64,000 nucleotides of DNA from Kibdelosporangium aridum. Its GTDB lineage: Bacteria > Actinomycetota > Actinomycetes > Mycobacteriales > Pseudonocardiaceae. Each line of letters opens with the position of its first letter. Positions within the stretch are counted from its first letter, which is position 1. Both the position numbers and the translations under genes were made by a program. Positions 43,638 through 52,260 of the stretch are shown here, one piece after another. The notes under the pieces are model-generated. The model was not told where the DNA came from, made no database searches, and saw only the letters and a program-made list of their open reading frames with translations. The DNA lies in the NCBI RefSeq assembly GCF_900176515.1, contig NZ_FWXV01000001.1, forward strand, positions 1,644,524 to 1,708,523, in the 5' to 3' direction.

Positions 43638-44222
43638 GTGCTGTTCGATGTGATCAACGGACTGGCCGGGCGGAACGCCGCGGTGGACGCGGCGATGCTC
43701 TTCGCAGCGGGACCGCTGATCTACATCCTCGGCGCCGCCGCGCTGCTGGTGGCCGTGCTGCACATGCGGCACCGGGATCGGAACGCGAACCTCTGGCTGG
43801 CCGGTCAGGCCGCGGTCGCGTTAGGCCTGTCGTTCGTCGTGAACCGGGTCCTGCGGGCGCTGGCGTTCCACGAACGGCCGTTCCAAACCAGGCAGGTCAA
43901 CCTGCTGGTTCAGCACGACCCGGGCGTGTCGTTCCCGAGCAATCACGCGACCGCGGCGCTGACTTTCGCGTTCGTCATCGGCTTGCTGATTTCCCGCCGA
44001 TGGGGCTGGATTCTGTTCGCCCCCGCGCTTCTCGTGGCCGTCTCGCGGGTGTTCGTCGGCGTGCACTGGCCGTCGGACGTCATCTGGGGCGGAATTGTCG
44101 GCCTGACGATGACCGTCCTGGTCATGGTCATCGGCCGGAAATTCCAGACCCGTCCCTGGTCCGAGTCGGCGGAGACAGAGATCCTGCCGCGCAGTGACGA
44201 CACGGTGATCATTAAACGTTAA
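43638..44222 (+). CDS. PAP2-family phosphatase (BcrC-like)
   Basis: Integral membrane phosphatase of 194 residues. The three PAP2 motifs are visible: RALAFHERPF (motif 1, a variant without the usual first Lys), SFPSNHAT (motif 2), and SRVFVGVHWPSD (motif 3) with the catalytic histidine. Five or six helices are predicted. The layout is that of undecaprenyl-diphosphate phosphatases, which recycle the lipid carrier of cell-wall synthesis and give some bacitracin resistance. The GTG at 43638 has AGGGGG upstream and matches the family N-terminus; an ATG at 43587 is in frame. Confidence 0.85.
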   Translation: MLFDVINGLAGRNAAVDAAMLFAAGPLIYILGAAALLVAVLHMRHRDRNANLWLAGQAAVALGLSFVVNRVLRALAFHERPFQTRQVNLLVQHDPGVSFPSNHATAALTFAFVIGLLISRRWGWILFAPALLVAVSRVFVGVHWPSDVIWGGIVGLTMTVLVMVIGRKFQTRPWSESAETEILPRSDDTVIIKR

Positions 44223-44287
44223 ATTCGTTATCTCGTTCGCGGGCTCCCGGCCTACAATCGGAGAATTGACCGGCTGGGGAGGCCGAG

Positions 44288-44830
44288 ATGACAAGAACGA
44301 AATGGGCAAGTTCGGGACTTTGCGTATTACTCGTCCCGGCGTTGTTCGGCTGTGGCGGCAATGCCGATTCGCCCGGCAGCACCAGTGAAAGCCCGAGCAC
44401 CGAGAACCCCGTGCAGACACCGGCCAGTGTCCCGGCGACAACTCCGGAGACACCGAAAGGGGGCGCGCCGGGCGGGCCGGCTGGCGGAAAACCAGGTGGT
44501 GGCGCTCAAGGAGCGCCGATCACGATCCCGGCCTTCACCATTATCTCTGGTGGCAATGTCGAGCAAATGAAGAGCCGTGTCGAGCGCACACTCAGAGATG
44601 AGGGCTGCCGCGACGGCAATCTGTGTGTCACGGTGCGCTATGAGCTTGCATCGAAGAATGACACCAACTGCGAGGTTAGCAAGGTGCGGCCGCAGAAGAC
44701 GATCCGCCGTGGGGAGACCTTGACCGTCACCATCTCCTGCTCGGAAAAAGCCGGGGCGACCGATGGGGAGACACCGTCCGTCGAGCCGGAGCCCGGGACG
44801 CCGACTCCGGTTCCCCGCTCATCATCCTGA
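44288..44830 (+). CDS. Hypothetical lipoprotein
   Basis: A 180-residue lipoprotein: signal peptide SSGLCVLLVPALFGCGG with the lipobox ALFGC, then a 60-residue Ser/Thr/Pro/Gly-rich linker, then a compact domain of about 75 residues with four cysteines (EGCRDGNLC, TNCEVS, TISCSE) that probably form two disulfides, and an acidic, proline-rich tail. No family is recognised. A TACAAT -10-like box at 44254-44259 and a GGAGG ribosome-binding site precede the ATG. The next gene starts 6 bases after the stop, so the pair is an operon. Confidence 0.6.
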   Translation: MTRTKWASSGLCVLLVPALFGCGGNADSPGSTSESPSTENPVQTPASVPATTPETPKGGAPGGPAGGKPGGGAQGAPITIPAFTIISGGNVEQMKSRVERTLRDEGCRDGNLCVTVRYELASKNDTNCEVSKVRPQKTIRRGETLTVTISCSEKAGATDGETPSVEPEPGTPTPVPRSSS

Positions 44831-44836
44831 CGTGCG

Positions 44837-45727
44837 ATGACCGGGCAGAACGGCGAACTCGATCGAGCCGCGTCGGTCCTGCCGAAGGTGCTCAAGGCCG
44901 CGGGCGCGATCATCGCGCCCGGTACGGTCGTGACCGCGTTGCTGTTCTATTTCGGCTGGCTGCACGCTTTCTGGTTCTGCTACTACTTCGGCGTTCACTC
45001 GACAGTCCTCGGGCTGACGCTCGAGGATTATCTGCTCCGCAGCGCGGACGGGTTGTTCGTGCCGATGACGGTGGTCGCGGGAATCGCTTTGGTGGTGGCG
45101 TGGGGCCAGCGGCTACTCCGGCTGCGCCTCACCGAAAAACCTCGCGAGCGACGAGTGATCGTGATCGGTGCGGTTGTCCTCGGCGTTGTCCTGTCGTTGG
45201 TCGGAATTCTTGACGTACTCGGTGAATCGCTGTTCGATCTCGGTCTCACCGTCGCTCCACTGAGCCTCGCGACCGGTGTCCTGCTGCTGATGTTCGCGTC
45301 ACGTCTGTTGCGCGCCGGGGAGAGGAAATCATCGGAGTGGGTCGGGCTCGCCGAGTGGTCAGCCGCCTTTGTGGTGGTGAGCATTTGTGCGTTCTGGGCG
45401 GCCGCCGACTATGCCAGCTCGGTGGGGCTGGGCCGGGCTCAGCAAGTCCAAGCGGAGTTGCGTGGTTATCCCGGCGCCGTGTTGTACAGCGCCAAGAGTC
45501 TCAGCCTTACCGGTCCTGGCGTGACCATGACACCGTGCGCCAATCCCGATGGCGCCTACCGCTATCGGTATGACGGGCTGAGGCTTGTTCTGCAGTCCGG
45601 GAATCAGTACTTCTTCCTGCCGCAGGACTGGTCGCCCGGTGCAGGCGCCGCGATGATCGTGCCGCGATCGGAGTCGATGCGGCTGGAATTCACCACGGCG
45701 TCGTCGTTGGCACCGTGCGGCGCATGA
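44837..45727 (+). CDS. Hypothetical multi-pass membrane protein
   Basis: A 296-residue protein with five predicted helices in its first 200 residues (GTVVTALLFYFGWLHAFWFC, GLFVPMTVVAGIALVVAW, VIVIGAVVLGVVLSLVGIL, LSLATGVLLLMFASRLL, WSAAFVVVSICAFWAAADY). A C-terminal domain of about 90 residues follows, likely extracellular, with GAVLYSAKSLSLTGPGV and YRYDGLRLVLQSGNQYFFLP. I do not recognise a function. It is probably co-transcribed with the preceding lipoprotein gene. The 3' end overlaps the convergent SIS gene by 38 bases. Confidence 0.6.
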   Translation: MTGQNGELDRAASVLPKVLKAAGAIIAPGTVVTALLFYFGWLHAFWFCYYFGVHSTVLGLTLEDYLLRSADGLFVPMTVVAGIALVVAWGQRLLRLRLTEKPRERRVIVIGAVVLGVVLSLVGILDVLGESLFDLGLTVAPLSLATGVLLLMFASRLLRAGERKSSEWVGLAEWSAAFVVVSICAFWAAADYASSVGLGRAQQVQAELRGYPGAVLYSAKSLSLTGPGVTMTPCANPDGAYRYRYDGLRLVLQSGNQYFFLPQDWSPGAGAAMIVPRSESMRLEFTTASSLAPCGA

Positions 45728-46718
45728 TTTCCCGGGCCGCGCGGTGTTTTTCCTCGTCCGTCCGCATGATGTCGGGGTTGCGTCCGCGAGCCAATGCCAA
45801 TCGGTACGCGAAGACGTACAACGGCAGCATGCTGAACAGCGGCATCATCATTTCGTCGACCTGAGGCAACGAGTCGCCGAGCAGCCAGACTTCCGCACCG
45901 GCAATCCGCATGCCTTGAGCGATACGCTGCGCGTGTGCTTCGGAACGACCGTGCGGGGCGAGCACGATCACCAGTTCGCCGGGTTCGGTGCTGGCCCATG
46001 TGCCGTGCGCGGCCTCTTCGACTTGCCAGGCCTCGGAGTGCATAGCCGCGGCTTCCGTTACTTTGAGCGCGCCTTCTCGTGCGGTCGCCAGCTCGGGTCC
46101 GCCGCCAACGACGACAATCCTCGTGGCGGAGGCGAATTCCTTCGCCAGCGCGGTCGCGTTCGCGGAGTTCGTGGCGAGGGTGAACGCCGCCAGATCGCCT
46201 GCCTGCGAGAGGGTTTGCTCCAAGGCTGGGGCCGGACGGCCGAGCAGCCTGGCCACGGCGAGCGCGAGAGCGTAGCCGCGCGACAACGTGGTGGCGTAAC
46301 TCCGGGTTTTGGTCAGCGCCGGTTCCAAGCCGCCAGGCCCAACGAGAACATGGTCACACGCCTGCGCCAGCGGCGACATCGGTGCGTCGGTCAACGCGAC
46401 CGACAGTCCACTGTGGGCGGTGACGGCCGCCATGACGTCCGCCGTGGTGCCGGTGTGTGACAGGGCGATCAACGTGTCGGGATGCGGTGGTGGGTAGGCC
46501 GCGTACTCGAAGGCGTTGTGCACGCGCGCGGTGATTCCCGCGACGCTCTGGAACGCGTGCGCGATGGCGATGGCGGCGAAATGGGATGTGCCGCAGCCGA
46601 TCAGGTCGATGGACTGCCTCGACGCGACGGCCTGCGCGGCCGCGTCGAGACCGGCGGGGGAGTGGCGCAGGGCATCGGGGATGGCGAGAATGCCTTCCCA
46701 CATCCGGTACTCGGTCAT
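45690..46718 (-). CDS. SIS-domain sugar isomerase/deaminase-like protein
   Basis: Protein of 342 residues with two SIS (sugar isomerase) domains, as in GlmS, AgaS and fructosamine-6-phosphate deglycases. Domain 1 has IDLIGCGTSHFAAIAIAHAF and the phosphate-binding LIALSHTGTTADVMAAV; domain 2 has RIVVVGGGPELATAREGALKV, then EAWQVEEAAHGTWA. It should act in the cytosol on a phosphosugar, probably an amino or glycated sugar, delivered by the PTS encoded upstream. The ATG at 46718 overlaps the stop of the IIB gene by 4 bases. It is the last gene of the PTS operon. Confidence 0.87.
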   Translation of the reverse strand: MTEYRMWEGILAIPDALRHSPAGLDAAAQAVASRQSIDLIGCGTSHFAAIAIAHAFQSVAGITARVHNAFEYAAYPPPHPDTLIALSHTGTTADVMAAVTAHSGLSVALTDAPMSPLAQACDHVLVGPGGLEPALTKTRSYATTLSRGYALALAVARLLGRPAPALEQTLSQAGDLAAFTLATNSANATALAKEFASATRIVVVGGGPELATAREGALKVTEAAAMHSEAWQVEEAAHGTWASTEPGELVIVLAPHGRSEAHAQRIAQGMRIAGAEVWLLGDSLPQVDEMMMPLFSMLPLYVFAYRLALARGRNPDIMRTDEEKHRAAREIMRRTVPTTTPW

Positions 46719-47197
46719 CGTTTGGCGATCTCGTCGTTGAGCAGCTTGCGCTTCTGTGCGGGCAGCCACTGCACGGACAATCGGATTCCTTGGCCGGCAA
46801 GAGTTTTCCACGCCACGAGTTCGTCGTCGGTGGCGTGCACCTCTTTGGTCAGTTTGTGACGCGCACCTTCCGAGCGGACGCCGCCGATGTTGACCTCGCT
46901 GAGCGTCAACCCCGCAGCCACCAGACGTTCCAGGTCGATCGGGTTGGCGACCAGCGCCAGGACCTTGCCGTCGGGCCATGCGCCGTCCGCGGCGGCCTGC
47001 CTGGCTTGGTCGACGCTCCACACCACCAGCCGGACACCCGGTGGCACAGCCATTTCCATCAGGCTGATGTCGAAGGGGCTTGCCGCGACACGGTCGCTGA
47101 TGACGAGCAGGACGTCCGCGCCGACGGCACGTGACCATCCCATGGTCACTTGGCCGTGTACCAGCCGGTGGTCGACACGGACCAGTTCGATGGGCAC
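46715..47197 (-). CDS. PTS mannose-family IIB component
   Basis: Phosphotransferase IIB protein of 160 residues. The phosphorylated histidine is in VRVDHRLVHGQVTMGW near residue 15, as in all mannose/sorbose-class IIB proteins. VLLVISDRVA and VNIGGVRSEGARHKLTKEV are further family blocks. It accepts phosphate from IIA and passes it to the sugar crossing IICD. It sits between the IIA gene (2-base gap) and the SIS gene (4-base overlap). Confidence 0.93.
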   Translation of the reverse strand: MPIELVRVDHRLVHGQVTMGWSRAVGADVLLVISDRVAASPFDISLMEMAVPPGVRLVVWSVDQARQAAADGAWPDGKVLALVANPIDLERLVAAGLTLSEVNIGGVRSEGARHKLTKEVHATDDELVAWKTLAGQGIRLSVQWLPAQKRKLLNDEIAKR

Positions 47198-47199
47198 TC

Positions 47200-47622
47200 T
47201 CAGGTCTCCTCGGACGGCGGGCTCCAGCGGATGATCCCCGCGGGCCCTGCCTCGGCCATGATCTTCACGAGGTCGTCGAGCTGCCGGCCTTGCCTGCGCA
47301 CCAACGCCTCCAACACCATCGGCAGGTTCGCCCCGCCGATCACTTCGACGCCTCCCCGCTCGTGCGCGATCCGCGCGGCGGTGGAGAACGGCGTCGCGCC
47401 GGGCAGATCGGCCAGTACGACGACCCCGGCACCGCTGTCGATGTCCTCGATCGCCTCTCGTAATCGGGCCAGGAAGTCGCTGGGCGACTCCTCGGCGGGC
47501 AGGGACACCGTGGCGAAGTTGTCCTGCGGCCCGATGATCAGGTCGACCGCACTGGCCAGGCCAAGGGCGAAGTCGCCGTGGCCTGCCACCACGATCGCGA
47601 CCTCGTCGTCAGGACGGGACAC
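47200..47622 (-). CDS. PTS mannose-family IIA component
   Basis: Phosphotransferase IIA domain protein of 140 residues. The active histidine is in IVVAGHGDFALGL near residue 15; VVVLADLPGATPFSTAA and EVIGGANLPMVLEAL are conserved. It takes phosphate from HPr, which is encoded elsewhere, as is enzyme I. The GTG start follows GGGGG, and its first 14 bases overlap the IICD gene, so translation is probably coupled. Confidence 0.92.
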   Translation of the reverse strand: MSRPDDEVAIVVAGHGDFALGLASAVDLIIGPQDNFATVSLPAEESPSDFLARLREAIEDIDSGAGVVVLADLPGATPFSTAARIAHERGGVEVIGGANLPMVLEALVRRQGRQLDDLVKIMAEAGPAGIIRWSPPSEET

Positions 47623-49249
47623 CGAGAACCCCCAACGCTCCGAGTGCGAACCCGCCGACGGCGAGTCCGATGAGGATCAGCACCGCGTTGGCGCCGCGCC
47701 GCACGAGCCAGAACACCAGCAACGTGATCAGCAACGGAACCAGCTTCGGCATGATGTGGTCGAGCATTTCCTGCAGCTTGATGGTGGCCTTGCCTTCGAT
47801 GTACGACAACGGCACGTTGACCACCAGCCACGTGCCGACCAGTGCGCCGACGCCCATCAGACCGGTGATCGACGCGCCTTCCATCAGCCGCCGCAAGGCG
47901 CTCTGGTCGATCCGTTCGAACAGCCTGCTGCCCAGCCGGAACCCGGCTTTCAACGTCAGCCAGCGCACGACGACGTGCACGATGTTGACCGGCACGAGGA
48001 AGATCAGCGGCGCCAGCAGGTTGGCCTGCATACCCAGTGACGCGCCGATGCCGGAGAAGATCGGCCGCAGCGTGCCGTGGAACGCCGAGTCGCCGACTCC
48101 GGCCAGCGGGCCCATCAAGGAACCTTTGACGCCCTGGATGGTCTGCACGCTGACGTCCGAGGCGCCGATGTCGTCGGCCACAGCCGATCCGTTGACGCCG
48201 TCCTTCTTTTCCGCCGGTTGCTTCACGGGTTTGGTCGCGTGCCGCGTCTCAAGGTCGGCCACGAGTGCGTAGATCGGGCCGGGCAGCCAGGGATGCGTGT
48301 TGAAGAACGTCAGGTGCCGCTTGAGTGCTGCGCTGAGATCGGTGCGGTCCGGGTAGATCCGCTTGAGCAGCGGCATCATCCCCCAGGTGAAGCCGATCGC
48401 CTGCATGCGGTCGAAGCTGAACGCCGACTGCACGGCGAACGAGCGCCAGAAGAGCCTGCGCTGGTCCTTTTTGGGCACGAGCGCGCCTGCTTCTTCGTCC
48501 GATTCCGCCCGGACCAGGCGGATCCCGCCCTTCCTGCTGATCCACAGCGCGGCGATCATCGCACCGAGCAGCGCCACGCCGAGCACACCGAACCCGGTGT
48601 ACGCGGCCAGCAGGAAGCCGATGAAGAAGAACGGCAACAACGACGTGGTCACCAGGGTGTTCATCAGCAGCGCGAACCCGAGCGCGGGCAGTACCGCTCC
48701 AGCGACCGCCAGACCATCGCCGACAGGTCCTCTGATGCTGTCGGCTAGACCGCGCACGACATCGTTGCCGAGCACGAGCCCTAGATATGTCGGCACCGCG
48801 ATACAGAGAAAGTGCACTAGATTTCCTAGATGCAGCATCGCGGTGATGCCACGCGTACTGCCTCTGTCGGCGTATCGCTCCGCGCCGGTGACGAAGACCG
48901 AACTGACGGCCTTGGCCAGCAGCTCACCGAACGATCCGAGTAGCGCCGCGGGCACCGCGACGAGCAGGGCCTGGCCGGGGTCGAGGCCGCTGTCGATGGC
49001 CAGCGCGGTGCCCAGGATGCTGCCGATCGCCAGGTTCGGCGGGACGGAACCGCCGATGTCCGCGGCGCCGATGAAGATCAGTTCCAGCGAGGCGCCGACC
49101 ACGAGACCGGTCGGCAGGTCGCCCAGGATCAGGCCGGTGACCGGGCCGAGGACGATTGCCCGTTCGAGGAACAAATCGCCCATGAAGCGGCGGCTGAAGT
49201 AGGCGAAGCCCGCGATGAACGCGAGCAGGAGGGCCTGACCGACCGACAT
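47609..49249 (-). CDS. Fused PTS mannose-family IIC-IID permease
   Basis: Membrane protein of 546 residues joining two PTS subunits that are normally separate. Residues 1-245 are IIC, with several helices including GLILGDLPTGLVVGASLELI, FIGAADIGGSVPPN and LFSFFG-like PFFFIGFLLAAY. Residues 265-546 are IID, with LFWRSFAVQSAFSFDRMQAI, HLTFFNTHPWLPGPI, GVKGSLMGPLAGVGDSAFHG and a C-terminal hydrophobic region. The linker (VRAESDEEAGALVPKKDQRR) is hydrophilic. The ATG has AAGGAG upstream. It is the first gene of the operon and divergent from the DeoR regulator. Confidence 0.92.
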   Translation of the reverse strand: MSVGQALLLAFIAGFAYFSRRFMGDLFLERAIVLGPVTGLILGDLPTGLVVGASLELIFIGAADIGGSVPPNLAIGSILGTALAIDSGLDPGQALLVAVPAALLGSFGELLAKAVSSVFVTGAERYADRGSTRGITAMLHLGNLVHFLCIAVPTYLGLVLGNDVVRGLADSIRGPVGDGLAVAGAVLPALGFALLMNTLVTTSLLPFFFIGFLLAAYTGFGVLGVALLGAMIAALWISRKGGIRLVRAESDEEAGALVPKKDQRRLFWRSFAVQSAFSFDRMQAIGFTWGMMPLLKRIYPDRTDLSAALKRHLTFFNTHPWLPGPIYALVADLETRHATKPVKQPAEKKDGVNGSAVADDIGASDVSVQTIQGVKGSLMGPLAGVGDSAFHGTLRPIFSGIGASLGMQANLLAPLIFLVPVNIVHVVVRWLTLKAGFRLGSRLFERIDQSALRRLMEGASITGLMGVGALVGTWLVVNVPLSYIEGKATIKLQEMLDHIMPKLVPLLITLLVFWLVRRGANAVLILIGLAVGGFALGALGVLGVPS

Positions 49250-49315
49250 GGGGCGCTCCTTTCAGCTTCCGCTGGAGGAAGGGGAGAAAACTAACACCGT
49301 CTGGCGGCCGAGACA

Positions 49316-49350
49316 AGCAGAACCGATCAGCTTTGCTGCGCGATTCTGCT
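49316..49350. promoter_or_regulatory. Inverted-repeat operator in PTS/DeoR divergent region
   Basis: AGCAGAACCG (49316-49325) and CGATTCTGCT (49341-49350) match as inverted arms at 9 of 10 positions, 15 bases apart. They lie between the proposed -35 boxes of the two divergent promoters. The DeoR-type regulator is the likely ligand. Confidence 0.5.
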
Positions 49351-49353
49351 CGA

Positions 49354-49381
49354 TTGACCTTTCGACGGCGGTTCGTATGCT
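49354..49381 (+). promoter_or_regulatory. Promoter of the DeoR gene, leaderless
   Basis: TTGACC (49354-49359), 16 bases, TATGCT (49376-49381). The GTG start at 49388 lies 7 bases after the -10 box and has no ribosome-binding site, so transcription probably begins at the start codon. Confidence 0.6.
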
Positions 49382-49387
49382 TCTCAC

Positions 49388-50128
49388 GTGCGTCGATCTG
49401 ATCGGTTGAATGCGATCATGGAGCGGCTGGCCAAGGATGGCAGCGTGGCCGTGACCGCGCTGTCGCGCGGGCTGGGCGTCTCCGAGGCGTCGGTGCGCAG
49501 GGACCTGTCGTTCCTTGAGGCGCAGAAGTGGTTGTCACGCACGCACGGCGGTGCGGTCGCCCGCTCGTCCTTGCCTGCCAGCGTCTCCGTGGTCGCCGAA
49601 CGGCAGGCCGAGCGGTTCCGGATCGCCGAGCTCGCCGCGGCCCAGGTCCCGGATGGCGCACGGATTGGCCTCGCCGCAGGGCCTTTGTCGGTGCTGATCG
49701 TGCGCAGCCTGGCTGACCGTGAGTCGTTGACCGTGGTCACGAACGAACTGGACGCGGCTTACGAGGCGTCCCTGCGTCCGGGAGTCCGTGTGATGGTGCC
49801 CGGCGGCGTGACCACCGTTGGCTCTTCGGTCCTGACCGGCTCGGTGTTGCGTGATGTGTATCTGGACTTGGCGATCATCGGTGGGGACGGGGTGAGCCCC
49901 GAAGCCGGACTGACCACTGAGGACGTCCAGATCGCGGGGACCGCGCGGTCCTTTATGGACGCTGCTGGCCGGGCGATCGCGGTCTTCGACACGCCACAGG
50001 TGGGCACGGCGGCGTTCGCCCGGATCTGCGCGGTGACCGACGTGGCTTCGTTGATCACCGCTGAAGACGTCGATTCGGACGCGCGGGCTCGTATTGAAAG
50101 CGCGGGCGTCCCAGTCGTCACGGAGTGA
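49388..50128 (+). CDS. DeoR-family transcriptional regulator
   Basis: Regulator of 246 residues. The N-terminal helix-turn-helix is SVAVTALSRGLGVSEASVRR followed by the family signature RTHGGAVA. The sensor domain has the sugar-phosphate-binding DeoR C-terminal blocks (SLTVVTNELDAAYEA, VMVPGGVTTVGSSVLTG, LAIIGGDGVSPEAGLTTED). Such regulators (AgaR, GlcR) respond to phosphosugars. It is divergent from the PTS-SIS operon and should control it. The GTG start seems to be used without a leader. Confidence 0.92.
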   Translation: MRRSDRLNAIMERLAKDGSVAVTALSRGLGVSEASVRRDLSFLEAQKWLSRTHGGAVARSSLPASVSVVAERQAERFRIAELAAAQVPDGARIGLAAGPLSVLIVRSLADRESLTVVTNELDAAYEASLRPGVRVMVPGGVTTVGSSVLTGSVLRDVYLDLAIIGGDGVSPEAGLTTEDVQIAGTARSFMDAAGRAIAVFDTPQVGTAAFARICAVTDVASLITAEDVDSDARARIESAGVPVVTE

Positions 50129-50207
50129 GCCGCCCGCGCCTGAGGTGTCAGCGCGCGGACCAGTGCTGCGCGCCCGTCCCGACCTTACTGAGCGTGAACG
50201 CGCTCCT

Positions 50208-51821
50208 TCACAGTTCGAAATAGAACTCGTCTATGTGGATGTTGTCGCGTGTGCCGGTTGCGCCGTACAGATCCCCGTCCTCGGGTACGAGAGTCAGGTA
50301 CAGGTCGTGGGTGCCGGTTACTGAAGAGATCTCGGCGATTTGGCCCAACCAGTGCTGCGGGGGTGTCGCGATGCTGACGGGGACCCTGCCGATCAGCGGG
50401 CTTTTCGGATCGTCCAGCCGGAGCTCGATCGCCACATTGGGGTCTGTGCCGGAGGTCAGCGTGAACACGTAGAACTGCCGAGGTGAAACAGGACCGAAAT
50501 CGACCTTCCGATACACGAGAGTAGGCCTCCCGCCGTGCCCTATCGGTCCGACGGCCCCGATGTCGTGGCCGTTGATGACGTCCTTGTGGTCGGATGTCCT
50601 GATGTTTCCCGGGAACGCGCGGGTGTACTGCTCGGCCTGGATTCTCGAGTAGGCGTCCAGCGACTCCGGCGGGACCCCGCGGACGGGCGTTTGTCCCTGT
50701 TCCGGATCCTGCTTCTGGTTCTGGCCCATGTTGTCGACGATGAGGTAGCCGGCCACACCGAGAACCACAGCGGCCGCCGCGCTGATGATCACTCTCGTCC
50801 GGCGATTGGTCGCCTTGTTGGCCAATGGTGTGGTGGGCGGTGAGGTCGGAGTGTGCCGGCTCCCGGACTGGGATGTTCTGGAGGCGGTCCCGTCGCTTCG
50901 GATCCTGCGTGTGGCCGAGTCAGCCCCGTCGCGCATGGCAGGCGCGTTCGGATCCAGCAGGTGGCCGAGCGGGTTCGTACCGGCTGCGGGCAACAAGGGG
51001 CGCACAAGCTGGCGCACCTGGTCCAGAGGCATCCGACGTGCCGGATCCTTCACCATCAGTCCGCTGATCACCTCGCCGATCGGGCCAGTTTGGTGGTGTT
51101 GCGGCACTTCCCCGTTGATGATCGTGCTGAGGATGACCAATGGCTCGGTGTTGTCGTACGGCAGGCGCCCCTCTGCGGCCCGGAAGAGCGTCGTGCCTAG
51201 GCTCCACAGATCGGCTGCGGGCGTTACGCGTTCTCCTACAGCGACTTCGGGTGCGAGGAACGCGGGTGTGCCCACCAGGTAACCAGTTCTGGTGAGGGTT
51301 GGATCGGCGCTGTTGCGGGCGATACCGAAATCGCTGAGCTTGATCTCACCGTACTTGCTCACGAGCACATTGCTCGGCTTGACATCGCGGTGCACGATGT
51401 CAAGCCGATGAGCGGCCTGCAACGCCGCCGCGACACTGTCGATCACCAGCGCGAGCAGCGGGACATCCAGACGCCCATGCCTGTTGAGTATTTTCGCGAG
51501 ACTCTGCCCAGGAACCAGCTCCATCACCACGAAGGGCGAGTTGTCGTCCCACGCCACGTCGTAGAGCATCACCACGTTGGGATGCGTCACCACGGCCATC
51601 GCGCGTGCCTCACGCAGCGCACGCTCGCGCAGGTCGGCAGCTTCGTCCTCAGGCAGGTCGGGCGCGAGTTTCAACTCCTTGACAGCCACCGAGCGATGCA
51701 GCAGCTCGTCCGTCCCTGACCACACCGTTCCCATCGCACCTTGACCGATGCTCGTCTCCAGCAGGTATCGATTCCCGACGAGGCGATGCGAGGCATCTAG
51801 TGCACTGTCTTGACGGTCCAC
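50208..51821 (-). CDS. Transmembrane Ser/Thr kinase with CBM6-like sensor
   Basis: PknB-like kinase of about 537 residues. The kinase domain covers about residues 15-270: glycine loop SIGQGAMGTVWSG, VAVKELKL with the ATP lysine, HRDVKPSNVLV with the catalytic Asp, LSDFGIA and GTPAFLAPE. A Ser/Thr-rich juxtamembrane segment and one helix (VIISAAAAVVLGVAGYLIV) follow. The outside domain begins at SRIQAEQYTRAFPG and ends with HIDEFYFEL, the pattern of a carbohydrate-binding module family 6 fold, instead of PASTA repeats. It may sense cell-wall or extracellular glycans. The GTG at 51821 is the likely start; the frame is open to 51908. Confidence 0.87.
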   Translation of the reverse strand: MDRQDSALDASHRLVGNRYLLETSIGQGAMGTVWSGTDELLHRSVAVKELKLAPDLPEDEAADLRERALREARAMAVVTHPNVVMLYDVAWDDNSPFVVMELVPGQSLAKILNRHGRLDVPLLALVIDSVAAALQAAHRLDIVHRDVKPSNVLVSKYGEIKLSDFGIARNSADPTLTRTGYLVGTPAFLAPEVAVGERVTPAADLWSLGTTLFRAAEGRLPYDNTEPLVILSTIINGEVPQHHQTGPIGEVISGLMVKDPARRMPLDQVRQLVRPLLPAAGTNPLGHLLDPNAPAMRDGADSATRRIRSDGTASRTSQSGSRHTPTSPPTTPLANKATNRRTRVIISAAAAVVLGVAGYLIVDNMGQNQKQDPEQGQTPVRGVPPESLDAYSRIQAEQYTRAFPGNIRTSDHKDVINGHDIGAVGPIGHGGRPTLVYRKVDFGPVSPRQFYVFTLTSGTDPNVAIELRLDDPKSPLIGRVPVSIATPPQHWLGQIAEISSVTGTHDLYLTLVPEDGDLYGATGTRDNIHIDEFYFEL

Positions 51822-52111
51822 CCCACGATGGTCCCAGACAGCCGGAGAACCCGGCCACCTTTCCGTGGAACTGCCAGGTAGGCAGTGCCGTCGGTCCATA
51901 GTGGACATTCGGGCGTGTCATTCCGGAATGGTAGGTGGAGATCGCCTCCAGGTTTGATGTGTGGACCTTCTGCCTGCTCCATGACATGGGCATGGGACGC
52001 ACTGTGGCGACGCTCGCGATCATCGGGCACTGACGGGCTGTGCGGCCTGGCAGGCGCAGGCACCGAGACGTCCTGGTCCGGGATCTGGAGTTTGCCCGCC
52101 GAGGCCGCCAT

Positions 52112-52233
52112 GGAGGCGCGGTGGTAGTTGTAGTAGTCCTGCCACTCTTGAGTTTGGCGTTGTAGATGTTGACGTTGTCGATCACGGCACCGTCGAGCAG
52201 GCGGTAGAACTCCTCGGCGTCGATGCGAGAGCT
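52112..52233 (-). pseudogene. IS481-family transposase C-terminal fragment
   Basis: On the minus strand the DNA encodes RIDAEEFYRLLDGAVIDN and, after a frameshift, WQDYYNYHRAS. These match the end of the integrase core of IS481-type transposases (usually RID.EEFYR..DGVVIDD and WEDYYNYHRPHG). The rest of the gene, the stop region and the inverted repeats are not recognisable. The bases from 51822 to 52111 hold an open frame of 104 codons on the minus strand without homology. Confidence 0.75.
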
Positions 52234-52260
52234 ATTGTCAAGATCTGTGGATCAAGATCC

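Noticed and set aside
50129..50207. Possible terminator stem GCGCGC/GCGCGC between the DeoR and kinase genes
   Set aside because: Short repeats of alternating GC are common by chance in this DNA and the loop is long.
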